Assembly (NCBI GenBank): GCA_963813975.1
Contig: CAWFAP010000006.1
Location: forward strand, 1,488,001 to 1,552,000
DNA length: 64,000 nt
Origin: RYN-230 sp963813975
GTDB taxonomy: Bacteria > Actinomycetota > Actinomycetes > Streptosporangiales > Streptosporangiaceae
Direction: 5' to 3'
Shown here: piece by piece, positions 50,859 to 60,021 of the stretch
How the letters are laid out: each line of letters opens with the position of its first letter
Position numbering within the stretch: the first letter of the stretch is position 1
Translations under genes and position numbers: made by a program
Notes under the pieces: generated by a model
Told to the model about the DNA's origin: nothing
The model's database searches: none
What the model saw: the letters and a program-made list of their open reading frames with translations, nothing else

Positions 50859-52126
50859 TGGCCCGTATCCTCGCCTACACCTCGCCGGCGCGCGGGCACC
50901 TGTACCCGCTCACTGCGATCCTCGACGAGCTGGCGGGCCGCGGTCACGACATCGCGGTGCGGACGCTGGCCGGCGAGGTTGCGCTGATGCACGCGCGCGG
51001 GTTCGCGGCGGCGGCCATCAGCGAACCGGTAGAGGCCGTCACGCTGCAGGACTGGCGCGGCCGCAACCCACGGCACGCACTGGAGCTCGCGGTTCGCGGG
51101 TTCGCCGCCCGGGCCGAGCATGACGCCGCCGATCTGCACCAGGCCATCGACGAAGAGCAGCCGGATGCCGTCGTCGTCGACGTGAACAGCTGGGGGGCGC
51201 TGGCGGTAGCCGAGCGGTGGGGCGGCCCGTGGGCCGCCTTGTGCCCCTACCCGCTGGCCCTGCGGTCGGCCGGCGTACCGCCCTTCGGCCCGGGCCTGGC
51301 CCCCGCCCGCGGGCCACTCGGCCGCATCCGTGACCGGCTGCTGGGCCCACTGGTCCTGGGCACGGTGGAGAAGGTAATGCTGCCGCCGCTCAACAACGTC
51401 CGCGCCGGGATGGCCCTGCCTTCCCTGCGCCACGCCGACGAGCTCTTCCGCGCGCCGCCACTGACCTTGTACCTGACCGCCGAGCCCTTCGAATATCCGC
51501 GCGGCGACTGGCCCGACTCGGTCGTCATGGTCGGGCCCTGCGCCTGGGAGCCGCCCGCGGACCCTCCGGACTGGCTGTCTCGCATCGAGGAGCCCATCGT
51601 GCTGGTCACGACGTCGTCGGAATTCCAGGATGACGGTCGGCTCGTGAGCGCCGCACTGCAGGCACTTGCCGGCGAACCGGTGCACGTCATAGCCACCCTG
51701 CCCGCCGGTGACCTGGCTGGATACGACGTACCGGCCAACGCGCACATCGCCCGCTTCGTGCCGCACCGTCCCGTACTCCAGCGGGCGGTCTGCGCCGTCA
51801 CCCACGGCGGCATGGGCGCGACCCAGAAAGCACTCGCCCGCGGAGTGCCGGTCTGCGCCGTGCCGTTCGGGCGCGACCAGCTCGAAGTCGCCCGCCGAGT
51901 CGAGGTCGCCGGGGCCGGTACCCGGCTGCCCGCGAGCCGGCTACGCCCCGACCGCCTGCTCGCGAAAACGCGGGAGGCCATCACCCGGGCAGCCGGCGCC
52001 CAGCGGGTCGCGGCCGGATTCGCCGCCGCCGGAGGCCCGGCCGCCGCGGCCGCCGCGGTCGAAAACCGGTTGCTTGGCATCCAGCAAGGCCATGCCCATG
52101 CTCCGGCGGGCAAACCGCGGCGATAA
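50858..52126 (+). CDS. GT1-family glycosyltransferase (MGT/YjiC type)
   Basis: A 422-residue GT-B enzyme. The N-terminal half starts ILAYTSPARGHLYPLTAILDELAGRGHDI. The C-terminal half has FVPHRPVLQRAVCAVTHGGMGATQKALARGVPVCAVPFGRDQLEVARRV (donor-binding region, described as one stretch). Enzymes of this type add UDP- or TDP-sugars to macrolides, flavonoids and other small molecules. It may inactivate a toxic compound, in line with TetR control. ATG 50858 overlaps the TetR stop behind GGAAGGATCC. Confidence 0.9.
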   Translation: MARILAYTSPARGHLYPLTAILDELAGRGHDIAVRTLAGEVALMHARGFAAAAISEPVEAVTLQDWRGRNPRHALELAVRGFAARAEHDAADLHQAIDEEQPDAVVVDVNSWGALAVAERWGGPWAALCPYPLALRSAGVPPFGPGLAPARGPLGRIRDRLLGPLVLGTVEKVMLPPLNNVRAGMALPSLRHADELFRAPPLTLYLTAEPFEYPRGDWPDSVVMVGPCAWEPPADPPDWLSRIEEPIVLVTTSSEFQDDGRLVSAALQALAGEPVHVIATLPAGDLAGYDVPANAHIARFVPHRPVLQRAVCAVTHGGMGATQKALARGVPVCAVPFGRDQLEVARRVEVAGAGTRLPASRLRPDRLLAKTREAITRAAGAQRVAAGFAAAGGPAAAAAAVENRLLGIQQGHAHAPAGKPRR

Positions 52127-52186
52127 GCAACCCGGCTCGCCATACCTGCTCCAGGCCGCGGTGCCCTGAAGCGCGGGGGGAATAGT

Positions 52187-52202
52187 TCCCAGAATTCTGG
52201 GA
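52187..52202. promoter_or_regulatory. Perfect 16-bp palindrome upstream of the ABM-like/LuxR genes
   Basis: TCCCAGAATTCTGGGA is a perfect palindrome 51 bases before the ATG at 52254. It is a good operator candidate for the LuxR-type regulator encoded two genes downstream. Confidence 0.6.
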
Positions 52203-52253
52203 GGGTGATCCGGCGTACCTTCCGTGATGCTTGCCGCAAGGAAAGGAGCCAAC

Positions 52254-52544
52254 ATGTTCGCACGAACGTCAACATGGTCGGGATCACCCGAGGCACTGCA
52301 GAAGTGGGCCGGCAACGCAGCCGATCAGGTTATGGGCTTTGTGCAAAGCCTGCCCGGGAACGCCGGCGTGATGTTCCTGATCGACCACGACAGCGGCACG
52401 GCTCTGACGCTGACCCTGTGGGACAGCCAGGACGCGGCCCAGGCCACCGATCGATTCGCCGAGCAGAGCCGCGCGGCGACGGTCGCCGCGACCGGGACGG
52501 AACTGGCCGCGCGCGGCAGTTACGAGGTCGTGGCCAGCAGTTAG
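52254..52544 (+). CDS. ABM-like small protein
   Basis: A 96-residue protein with a probable dimeric alpha-beta-barrel pattern: FARTSTWSGSPEALQKWAGNAADQV, GVMFLIDHDSGTALTLTLWDSQDAAQAT and GTELAARGSYEVVAS. It is close in style to antibiotic-biosynthesis monooxygenase-type or heme-degrading-like small proteins, but without clear catalytic residues. ATG 52254 follows GGAAAGGAG. It lies 28 bases before the LuxR gene and is probably co-transcribed. Confidence 0.7.
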   Translation: MFARTSTWSGSPEALQKWAGNAADQVMGFVQSLPGNAGVMFLIDHDSGTALTLTLWDSQDAAQATDRFAEQSRAATVAATGTELAARGSYEVVASS

Positions 52545-52572
52545 ACTCGGCAGCAGGGGAGGGGAGAGCGTC

Positions 52573-53715
52573 ATGCTCACCGGACCGACGCTTGACAATC
52601 TCGCGGCCGCCGTCGCCCGGGCCTGCCGGTCGGGGCTTGACCCCGACGCGCTCCGGGCCGAGGTCCTGCCGCGGGTGCGGAAGGCCATCCCGATCGATGC
52701 GCTGTGGTGGGCCGCCGCGGACCCCGCCACGCTTCTGTTTACCCGTTCCTACCGTGAGGAACTGCCGGAGGAATCCGGGCCCTATTTTGTCGAGAATGAA
52801 TTCCTGCGCCAGGACGTCAACAAGTGGACCGATCTGGCGCACGATCCGGCGGGCGTGCGGACGCTGATGCAGGCCACGGATGGCCGCCCGGCGAGAAGCG
52901 ATCGTTACCGGGACATTTTCGCGCCGCTCGGGCTGCAAGACGAACTCCGCGCGGTATTGCGGGTCCGGGGCGTCTGCTGGGGCTATATCTGCCTGCACCG
53001 CGAAGCGGCCTCGGCCAGGTTTTCCGCTGCGGAGGCCCGCTTCGTGCAGCAGCTCGCCCCGCACATCGCCGAGGGCATCCGGATGGGCTTGCTCCGGCAG
53101 GCCTGTGATCTTCAGTCCCCAACGGACGGCCCTGGCCTGGTCCTCCTCGCCGCCGATGGCGCGGTCGCCGGGATGAACGAGGCCGCGGAACGGTGGCTCG
53201 GGGAACTCGGCGGCCATCCGGACGGGTCGGATCTTCCCATCGAGATCTCGGCGCTGGCCACGAGGCTGCGGCACCTTGAAGATCTGGCACCTGCGCTGCC
53301 GCGGCTGCGGGTCCGCACGAGCAGTGGCCGGTGGGCCGTGCTGCACGCCTCATGGCTGACTCCTCACGCTGCGGACACGATCGCCGTCATCGTCGAGGAG
53401 GCTGCGCCCGCCGAGGTCGCACCGCTGATCATGACCGCCTACGGGCTGACCGGCCGGGAGCAGACGATCGTGGCGCTCGTCTGCCAGGGCCTGCCGACCC
53501 GGCAGATCGCCAGCCAGCTGCACCTGACCACCGACACGGTGCAGGATCATCTCAAGTCCGTGTTCGACAGGACCGGTGTGCACAGCCGCGGCGAGCTCGT
53601 CGCCACCGTCCTGCAACGGGACTACCTGCCCCACGCGATCGCCGGTGACCCGCTCAACCGGTCAGGCGGCTTCACCGTCGGCCGGCCGTCCTCACATCAG
53701 GCCCCGGGCGCCTAA
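52573..53715 (+). CDS. LuxR-family transcriptional regulator (no response-regulator receiver)
   Basis: A 380-residue protein. The C-terminal LuxR HTH is at about residues 290-350 (LTGREQTIVALVCQGLPTRQIASQLHLTTDTVQDHLKSVF). The N-terminal ~280 residues are a GAF/PAS-like sensor area (LRVRGVCWGYICLHR, FSAAEARFVQQLAPHIAEGI), with no phosphorylation site visible. It follows the ABM-like gene and may control the palindrome at 52187. Confidence 0.88.
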   Translation: MLTGPTLDNLAAAVARACRSGLDPDALRAEVLPRVRKAIPIDALWWAAADPATLLFTRSYREELPEESGPYFVENEFLRQDVNKWTDLAHDPAGVRTLMQATDGRPARSDRYRDIFAPLGLQDELRAVLRVRGVCWGYICLHREAASARFSAAEARFVQQLAPHIAEGIRMGLLRQACDLQSPTDGPGLVLLAADGAVAGMNEAAERWLGELGGHPDGSDLPIEISALATRLRHLEDLAPALPRLRVRTSSGRWAVLHASWLTPHAADTIAVIVEEAAPAEVAPLIMTAYGLTGREQTIVALVCQGLPTRQIASQLHLTTDTVQDHLKSVFDRTGVHSRGELVATVLQRDYLPHAIAGDPLNRSGGFTVGRPSSHQAPGA

Positions 53716-53744
53716 CTTCACCAGCGCAGGCTGGGCCGCCGGGT

Positions 53745-54599
53745 CTAGGCCAGCCGGACGCGATCGCCGCAGCGGACCGGACCGCCGGTGATCACGCCGG
53801 CATAGACCCCGACGTTCATCTGATGGTGCTGCGCGGCGGTCCGCAGGATGCCGGGGTCCTTCGGCAGGTCTCCCTGCGGCAGGGTGGTCATGACGCAGCG
53901 GCCGCAGGCGCCGGTGACCTTCAGGCGGACCTGATCGCCGATGGCCACCGTGTGGCCGATCCAGTCGTCCTCGACGAAACCCTGATCGTGCGGGCCGGTG
54001 GATACGACGATGTTCGGCCGGAACCGGCTGGCCTCGAAGCGTCCCTGCGGATACAGCGCGCGGAGACGATCGAGAGTCGCCGTGGTCAGCAGGTGCACGA
54101 GGGCGAGGTCGAAGAACGTCCCGGGCGGCAGATCGAAGTCGGTCACGGTATCCCTGAAGTCCAGGCCGTCCATGTCCGGCCAGTACTCCTCGGCCGTCGC
54201 GCCTGGCTCGCCGGCCTGCCCTGCCTCCGCGAAGGCGACCTCGCGGCCGAGCGCACCGGACAGGATCTGCGGCAGGTCAGGCTGGCCGCTGGTCACCGCA
54301 GTTCCGTCGGGCAGGGTCAGGCGGACGGCGGGCAGGTCCGATCCCGGCTGCGGCGGCTCGACGTACGCGGCGCTGAAGTCGAAGAAGTTGCCCCATTTAC
54401 GGGGATTCTTCGCGCCCGCGACCTTGCCCGTCGAACGGTCCACCACTGCGAACTGGCGATCTCCCCGCAGGCCGCGCTCGGTGATCTCAGCATCGTTGAG
54501 CTCTTCTCCGAGCATCGATTTCACTGGGTAACGCCACAGCGCCCCGACAGGTCCGCCTCCGCCGCGGGAAAAGGCTGAATCCGGCGGATCGGCTTGCAT
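53745..54599 (-). CDS. MOSC-domain protein
   Basis: A 284-residue protein: an N-terminal MOSC-N beta-barrel (VGALWRYPVKSMLGEELNDAEITERGLRGDRQF) and a C-terminal MOSC domain (about 130-284) with the conserved Cys in VTGACGRCVMTTL and GPVRCGDRV. MOSC proteins bind molybdenum cofactor or handle sulfur. ATG 54599 is preferred because it precedes the first conserved strand. Runs convergent to the LuxR gene. Confidence 0.87.
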   Translation of the reverse strand: MQADPPDSAFSRGGGGPVGALWRYPVKSMLGEELNDAEITERGLRGDRQFAVVDRSTGKVAGAKNPRKWGNFFDFSAAYVEPPQPGSDLPAVRLTLPDGTAVTSGQPDLPQILSGALGREVAFAEAGQAGEPGATAEEYWPDMDGLDFRDTVTDFDLPPGTFFDLALVHLLTTATLDRLRALYPQGRFEASRFRPNIVVSTGPHDQGFVEDDWIGHTVAIGDQVRLKVTGACGRCVMTTLPQGDLPKDPGILRTAAQHHQMNVGVYAGVITGGPVRCGDRVRLA

Positions 54600-54774
54600 G
54601 GCGGCCCCCAGGCCAGCCGCCCAATCGAAGCACCCAGAAGGGCGGCCGGAGCCAGCAATCATCGCTGACGGACGGGGGCCGGTCAAGGCTGGGTCGCCTG
54701 CCGTGACGGGGCGTCCCCGCAGTGGCGGGAGGCCGGGTGCGGAGTGTGCCGGGTTCACCACCGCCGTACTGGGC

Positions 54775-55221
54775 TCAGGGCTCCAGCCCAGCCCAGGACC
54801 ATCGCGGAATGGTCATACGGGCGGGAACCTCGTCAGCAGACGCGTGGTAGCGCGACATGGTCGTCGTCGTGGCCCAGGCGAAGTAGTCGTGCAGCACCTG
54901 CCGGAGCGGCCCGGCTTCCAGGCTGGCGTCTTGCATCGCCTGGTCAAAACAATCGATCGCCCGGCGGTCCATCTCCTCGTGCGGGCCGTTGCCGCTGTGG
55001 ATCCGCACCACCGAGGTCTCGTCTCCGTAGGTGCCGGAGTAGGTCGCGGGGCCACCGAGGGCCTCGGCCCAGTAGGCGGCGAGGCGCTCGCTGTGCTGGG
55101 GATGGAATCCGTGGCTGAACGCGTGGCTGACTATCTCGTCGGCCATCACCCGGCAGTGCCAGGCCTCAGCCAGGCGGAGCAGGCCCTCACTGCCACCCGC
55201 GGCCTCGTAAACGCTCTGCAT
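54775..55221 (-). CDS. Truncated hemoglobin (globin-like) protein
   Basis: A 148-residue protein with the group II truncated-hemoglobin pattern: GGSEGLLRLAEAWHCRVMADE, SHAFSHGFHPQHSERLAAYWAEALGGP and the helical HEEMDRRAIDCFDQAM. ATG 55221 is behind GGGGG. The longer upstream frame overlaps the VOC gene on the same strand. Such proteins bind O2, NO or sulfide. Heme-pocket residues cannot be fixed by eye. Confidence 0.75.
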   Translation of the reverse strand: MQSVYEAAGGSEGLLRLAEAWHCRVMADEIVSHAFSHGFHPQHSERLAAYWAEALGGPATYSGTYGDETSVVRIHSGNGPHEEMDRRAIDCFDQAMQDASLEAGPLRQVLHDYFAWATTTTMSRYHASADEVPARMTIPRWSWAGLEP

Positions 55222-55282
55222 GCCCCCAGGATGCCAGCCCCCCGCGAGACCAGAGTTTCCGGCTACGTCACCGGGCACGAGG

Positions 55283-55681
55283 TTAGCCCGGCCAGTAGGA
55301 AGCGGGCGGCTCCAGCGCGCAGAACTCGTTGCCGTCTGGGTCGGCCAGGACGTGCCAGCGCCATCCGGCCTCGGCGACCGGTTCCTTCGTGAGAACCCGG
55401 GCGCCAAGGCTGGTGAGCCTGCGCGACTCCGGCTCAAGGTCGCGCGTGCGCAAGTCGAGATGAACCCGGTTCTTAACGTGCTTGCGCTCGGGAACCCGCT
55501 GCAGAAGGATCTCGGCGCCCGGGCCATTTCCCGGCCGCAGGCTCTGGTAACGCCCGGTGGCGACGCCGTCCTGGACGTACCCCAGTACACCGGTCCAGAA
55601 TTCTGCTGAGCGGTCCAGCTGGGAGCAGTCGATCACGACCGCCAGTTCACCCCGCAGGTACGGATGTGGCTCACGGCGCAT
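55283..55681 (-). CDS. VOC-family protein
   Basis: A 132-residue glyoxalase-fold protein: GELAVVIDCSQLDRSAEFWTGVLGY, EILLQRVPERKHVKNRVHLDLRTRDL and WHVLADPDGNEFCALEPP. It has the C-terminal DPDGNEFC pattern with a likely metal Glu. It is divergent from another VOC gene 145 bases away. Confidence 0.87.
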   Translation of the reverse strand: MRREPHPYLRGELAVVIDCSQLDRSAEFWTGVLGYVQDGVATGRYQSLRPGNGPGAEILLQRVPERKHVKNRVHLDLRTRDLEPESRRLTSLGARVLTKEPVAEAGWRWHVLADPDGNEFCALEPPASYWPG

Positions 55682-55826
55682 GACCTGATTCTGTACCCGG
55701 CGGGACCCGGCGGACTCAGCCTGTCCCGCCGCCGCGGGCGGCTGCCCGCCCGGTCACCGGGAGCAGGCTCGGCCAGCACCACCGGCGCTGAGGCACTCGC
55801 ACGCCCCGGGCTGAAAGGGGAGTGTC

Positions 55827-56208
55827 ATGCTCGATTCGAGTACCGTGGTCGCCTTCGTGGCGTTCAACCGACCTGCGGCGGTCCCGGTTGTTCTACGAAC
55901 AGACCCTGGGCCTGACCGCCGCCGGGCAATCAGACTTCGCCTGCGTGTTTGATGCGCACGGCACCATGCTCCGGGTGACTGCGGTGCCGGAGGTCGCCCC
56001 GGCCGCTTACACCGTCCTGGGCTGGTCCGTCACCGACATCGCTGCCACGGTCGGGGAACTCGCCGGCCAGGGGGTCGTATTCACCCGGTATGACGGCATG
56101 GAACAAGACGAGATCGGAGTCTGGACCACGCCCGGCGGTGACAAAGTCGCATGGTTCACCGATCCCGACGGCAACGTCCTGTCGCTCACCCAGTTCGTCA
56201 TGAGGTGA
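55827..56208 (+). pseudogene. VOC-family gene with a one-base frameshift
   Basis: ATG 55827, behind GGGGAG, starts the expected MLDSSTVVAFVA N-terminus. After about 55862 the similar sequence continues (STDLRRSRLFYEQTLGL) only in the next frame, through to a normal end (FTDPDGNVLSLTQF) at 56208. Removing one T of the pair at 55863-55864 gives VASTDLRRSR and an intact 126-residue protein. The alternative GTG 55822 would give an unusual start. It is either a real frameshift or a sequence error. Confidence 0.65.
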
Positions 56209-56243
56209 TGATGCTGCCGGATGGCTTTCAGGCAGCGATGCCC

Positions 56244-56639
56244 TTAGGGCTCGGCGAAGACAACGAGGTAGTCATCAAGGTCGCGGATCCAGATCTCGCG
56301 ACGCCCGGAATTGGGATTGACGTGGACGCCGGTGACGATGCGCGCACCCGCGGCGCGGATGCGGCGGACGGTCGCGTCGAACTCAGCCGCTTCGAACCAG
56401 AGAGCGACGCCGTTACCCACTGGCTGGCTGGGATCCCCGATCGTGCCGTGATGATGCCCGGTCTCCAGCCGGTGCAGTTGCATGATGAGCTGCCCATCGA
56501 CGAGCAACTGCTCATATTCCGCGCCGCCGTGGCCGCTGGAGGCGGCCAGCACCCGCTGGTACCACTCGCTTGCTTTCCCGACATCCGCGACGGCGATCAT
56601 CGGTTGCGGCCGCATGGACGGGACAGTTTCCTCGGTCAT
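56244..56639 (-). CDS. VOC-family protein
   Basis: A 131-residue glyoxalase-fold protein: PMIAVADVGKASEWYQRVLAASSGHGG, LIMQLHRLETGHHHGTIGD and REIWIRDLDDYLVVFAEP. His residues in the LHRLETGHHHG loop could bind metal. Its end converges on the frameshifted VOC gene. Confidence 0.87.
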   Translation of the reverse strand: MTEETVPSMRPQPMIAVADVGKASEWYQRVLAASSGHGGAEYEQLLVDGQLIMQLHRLETGHHHGTIGDPSQPVGNGVALWFEAAEFDATVRRIRAAGARIVTGVHVNPNSGRREIWIRDLDDYLVVFAEP

Positions 56640-56860
56640 GGACCGAGGCTAGGCGTGACGCCCGCCGGCTGGCTTGCACAATTCGGACCAGGTGCCGGGT
56701 CATACAGCCGCAGCCTGCGTGTCCGTGCCCTGCGTCTCGTGTTGCAGGGCCGCGTTGCCATCAGGCCGCCCGTCGCCCATGTCGAACTCCGCCGCCCGGT
56801 TCCGACTGGCCAGTGAGCGGGGCCGCCGGGGCCCCGGTTTTACCGGCAGGAGCCGTCATC

Positions 56861-57352
56861 ATGACCACCGAAACCCGCCGCACCGATGCCGTCCTCACCG
56901 CGGGCACCCGGGCCACCTCCCGGCTCGCAGCGCTTCCAGTGCCGGTAGCTGGCGCCGCCGCCGCCGTGGCTGGAGCGCTCGTGCTGTACGCCTACGGGGC
57001 GCTGGCCCGGGCACTGTCGGTGCCGATGCGGGCCGGCGAACCAGGCGCCAGCCATGCCCAGGCGATCACGCCTTTCAGCTTCGCCTCCGGCGTCGTCTTC
57101 TGCACCATCGTGGGCACCATCCTGGCCATGATCCTGGCCGCCCGGGCCGCTCACCCTGCGCGGACCTTCCTGCGCACTGCGCTGGTCCTGGTGGCGGTCT
57201 CACTGGTCTTCCCGCTGGCCGCCAGCCATACCGGTGAGGCGACCCGCCTCACCCTGGCGCTGGCTCACCTGATCGCCGCAGCCGTCGTCATCCCGCTCAT
57301 CACCCTGCGACTGGCCCGGGTCCAGGACCGCCGCCGCGGTAGTGATGCGTGA
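56861..57352 (+). CDS. Four-helix membrane protein (DUF6069-like)
   Basis: A 163-residue protein with about four hydrophobic helices (VPVAGAAAAVAGALVLYAYG, VVFCTIVGTILAMILAARA, ALVLVAVSLVFPLAA, LALAHLIAAAVVIPLITL). ATG 56861 follows GGCAGGAGCC. From memory it resembles the uncharacterised DUF6069 family. Function unknown. Confidence 0.72.
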   Translation: MTTETRRTDAVLTAGTRATSRLAALPVPVAGAAAAVAGALVLYAYGALARALSVPMRAGEPGASHAQAITPFSFASGVVFCTIVGTILAMILAARAAHPARTFLRTALVLVAVSLVFPLAASHTGEATRLTLALAHLIAAAVVIPLITLRLARVQDRRRGSDA

Positions 57353-57376
57353 TCACCGCCCAGGGCCGACGCTGAC

Positions 57377-58915
57377 TCAGTCGCCGCCCGGCCCGTTCCC
57401 TCCGTGGCCTCCGTCGTTCCCGGTGTGGTCCCGGCCGTGGTGGCGACGGTGGCCCGGCGGCGCGGCGGCCGCCGTCACCGTGACGATGCTCCCTGCGGCC
57501 ACGTGTCCGCTGGGCTGCACGGCCAGAACGGTGCCAGGCGGCTGGCCGCCGGTGACAGACCGCAGCACCCGGGGACGCAAGCCCAGATCAGCCAGATGCT
57601 CGCGCACGGCCACGGCCGGACGGCCGAGGAGGGCGGCGGCGTTGACGTGCACTGCCGCCGGGCCCGGCGGGGTGGCCCCCGGCGACGCCGGATAGGTGGC
57701 GGCCACGGGCGGTTGCGGCGGGCCGCTGACCATGCTGGCCAGTAGCCACCCGGTCGCGGCCAGCAGTACCGCGGCCAGCACCGCGATCCATCCGCCCCGC
57801 CGCGGCCACCGCCCCGCCGTCCGCCTTCCCGGCGGCCCGGCCGAGGGGTAAGCCCCGCCGGCGAACGGTGCCGTCCATGATCCGCCCAGGGGCGAGCCGT
57901 CCTGTGGCCAGCCGTCCTGCCGCCAGCCGTCCGCCGGAGCGTAAGGCCCGTCCAGCATCCCGGTCACCGGAGCGCTCGGATCGAGCAGGACGGCCGTATG
58001 CCGATCCGGGCGCCCTGGCGACCGGGTATCAGGCCGGCCGGGCCGGGCGTCGGGCCCCCGCCATGGGGCGGCAACGGGTCCGCCGCTCATCGCGTCACGC
58101 AACTGGGCCGCCCGCGTGGCGACCTCTCCGGCACTGCCTGGCCGGTCCCCCGGGTCTTTGGCGGTCAGCGCGGTGACCAGCGCGGTCACAACGGGCGGCA
58201 CGGCCGGGGGGAGGGGCGGCAGCGGCTGGAACCGGCTCGCACCCGCGATCTCCATCGGGGTGCCCTGGAACGGTGGTGTCCCGGTCAGGCATTCGTAGGC
58301 CACGATGCCGAGGGAGTACAGGTCACTGGCGGGGGTGGCGGGCTCACCGGCGGTCCGCTCAGGGGCCAGGTAGGCGGGCGTGCCCACGAGCGTGCCGGCC
58401 TGGGTGATGGGCGCGGCTCCCGCGGCGTGGGCGATCCCGAAATCGGTGATCTTCACCAGGCCGTCCCGGCCCATCAGCAGGTTGGCTGGTTTGACGTCGC
58501 GGTGGACCAGGCCGGCCGCGTGCGCGGCTGCCAGGCCCGCGGCTACCTGGGCGGCCACGTCCAGCGCGGCCGCGGGATCCAGCGGGCCGCCGGCGAGCAC
58601 GCCCGCCAGCGACGGGCCGTCCACCAGCTCGAGCACCAGATAGGGCGGTCCTGCCGGGGCGGTCTCGCCGTAGTCGTAGACCTGCGCGATGCCCGGGTGG
58701 GTCAGCGACCCGGCATGCCGGGCCTCGGCGCGGAACCTGGCCAGCGTCCGCGGATGGCCCGCGTACCCCTCCTGGAGCAGTTTCACCGCCACCGGCCGGC
58801 CCAGCACCAGATCCTCGGCCCGCCACACCTCACCCACGGCCCCGGCGGCGATCCGGCTCTGCAGCCGGTAACGGCCTGCGAGCAGCGACCCAGGGGTAGG
58901 CATGACGGCCCTCAC
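57377..58915 (-). CDS. Ser/Thr protein kinase with one PASTA domain
   Basis: About 512 residues. The kinase domain (about 15-275) has the ATP-site Lys in PVAVKLLQEG, HRDVKPANLL, DFGIAH and LAPERTAG. A Pro/Gly-rich linker leads to a membrane helix (about 377-397, WIAVLAAVLLAATGWLLASM). One PASTA domain (about 425-485) is followed by a His/Gly-rich tail (GHRRHHGRDHTG). It should sense an external ligand and phosphorylate cytoplasmic partners. Start GTG 58915, overlapping the upstream gene's stop (GTGA), or ATG 58903. Third gene of the sigma/membrane protein/kinase unit. Confidence 0.9.
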   Translation of the reverse strand: MRAVMPTPGSLLAGRYRLQSRIAAGAVGEVWRAEDLVLGRPVAVKLLQEGYAGHPRTLARFRAEARHAGSLTHPGIAQVYDYGETAPAGPPYLVLELVDGPSLAGVLAGGPLDPAAALDVAAQVAAGLAAAHAAGLVHRDVKPANLLMGRDGLVKITDFGIAHAAGAAPITQAGTLVGTPAYLAPERTAGEPATPASDLYSLGIVAYECLTGTPPFQGTPMEIAGASRFQPLPPLPPAVPPVVTALVTALTAKDPGDRPGSAGEVATRAAQLRDAMSGGPVAAPWRGPDARPGRPDTRSPGRPDRHTAVLLDPSAPVTGMLDGPYAPADGWRQDGWPQDGSPLGGSWTAPFAGGAYPSAGPPGRRTAGRWPRRGGWIAVLAAVLLAATGWLLASMVSGPPQPPVAATYPASPGATPPGPAAVHVNAAALLGRPAVAVREHLADLGLRPRVLRSVTGGQPPGTVLAVQPSGHVAAGSIVTVTAAAAPPGHRRHHGRDHTGNDGGHGGNGPGGD

Positions 58916-60021
58916 GTTACCCCGCCGCCGGCCAGCCGCGGCCCGGTAGAGCCGCGCACCGGGGCCGGATTCTGGGCCGGGCCCGCCAGGGCAGCGGGCC
59001 CGGCCCGGGGAAGAGGCCTTCCAGCCCGAAGAACGGCAGCCCGGCCGGATCCGTTACTGGCCCGTGCGCGCGATAGCGGTGCGTCCGCGGGTGCGGGGTC
59101 CATCTGGCCTATCGCCTGAGGATGGCTGGCGGGTTTGCCCGCCGGGTGGCGGGCCGGCCCATGGCTGGCGTGGATGACCCGTTGGTGGCCCGGGTGACTC
59201 GGATGGCCGCCTGGTGGGTGGCTCGGATGACTAGGGTGGGCGGCCGGCTTGCTGGCGCCTGCGCCGGGTGGGGTGTGAGAGGACGATGCGGACGGCTTCC
59301 CGCCATGGTGGCCGCCCCGATGGCCAGGCGGCATCTTTCCGGGATGGGCGGCCGCCCCGCAGTAGGCCTTCACCTGGGCTGCCCCGCCTGATGCGGCCAC
59401 CAGGTTGCGGAACGCCGCCGCCTTCTCCCGGCCGTTGCCGTTCGCCCGGGCCTGCGCGTACGCGTGGCACAGGCCACGCGCGCCCGGGATAGCCGGAGCC
59501 GGACCGGAGGAAGTGACTGGCTGCCCGGGGGGCCGGGCCAGGTGCGGCGCGGGGGCCCCCAGGACATGGTGCGCAAAACCCTGCACGGGGGTTGGCAGCA
59601 CGCCCGCGTACGCTGCGGCGGTCAGGCCGCCCGCGGCCAGGGCAGCGGCCACGGTGCTGGCCGTGGCGAGCTTGACGCTGAGCGCGGATGCGAGCAGGCG
59701 CATGCGCCCGTGGCCTGAGTCGCGGGCCCCCGCGCCCCGTGTGGGCCGGGCCCCCGGGCGCCGGGCGCGGGCGGGCCGGGTGAGCCCTCCCCGGTAGGCC
59801 GCCCGGGCGTCCGCCTCGCCAGCAACCTCGCGGGCGGATGGCGGCACAGTGAGCGCAGCGATGGCCTCCGCCAGCGGGCGCAGCCCCCTCTCGGCGTCCG
59901 CTGGCGGAAGGTCCCCGGCGAGCAGCAACTCGTAGGCAGGGTCCCCGATCACCGGCACACCGCCTGCTGCTGAATTCGGGAGGTTCGGCATATCACCGTC
60001 CCAACCGCCGGGGCCGTTCAT
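58912..60021 (-). CDS. His-rich membrane protein behind an ECF sigma gene
   Basis: A 369-residue protein. Residues about 1-85 are a soluble N-terminal region, with a membrane helix near 110-140 (LATASTVAAALAAGGLTAAAYAGVL). The outer part carries HAYAQARANGNGREKAAAFRNLV and then a His/Pro/Gly-rich tail (HPSHPSHPPGGHPSHPGHQ). Its start overlaps the ECF gene stop (ATGA), the normal place for an anti-sigma factor. It could be a membrane anti-sigma factor with a metal- or peptidoglycan-binding outer domain. There is no known family match by eye. Confidence 0.75.
   Translation of the reverse strand: MNGPGGWDGDMPNLPNSAAGGVPVIGDPAYELLLAGDLPPADAERGLRPLAEAIAALTVPPSAREVAGEADARAAYRGGLTRPARARRPGARPTRGAGARDSGHGRMRLLASALSVKLATASTVAAALAAGGLTAAAYAGVLPTPVQGFAHHVLGAPAPHLARPPGQPVTSSGPAPAIPGARGLCHAYAQARANGNGREKAAAFRNLVAASGGAAQVKAYCGAAAHPGKMPPGHRGGHHGGKPSASSSHTPPGAGASKPAAHPSHPSHPPGGHPSHPGHQRVIHASHGPARHPAGKPASHPQAIGQMDPAPADAPLSRARASNGSGRAAVLRAGRPLPRAGPAALAGPAQNPAPVRGSTGPRLAGGGVT

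Noticed and set aside
56640..56860. Possible small gene between the VOC and four-helix protein genes
   Set aside because: Open frames exist in several phases but none has a ribosome site plus family-like content; the region is best seen as intergenic.
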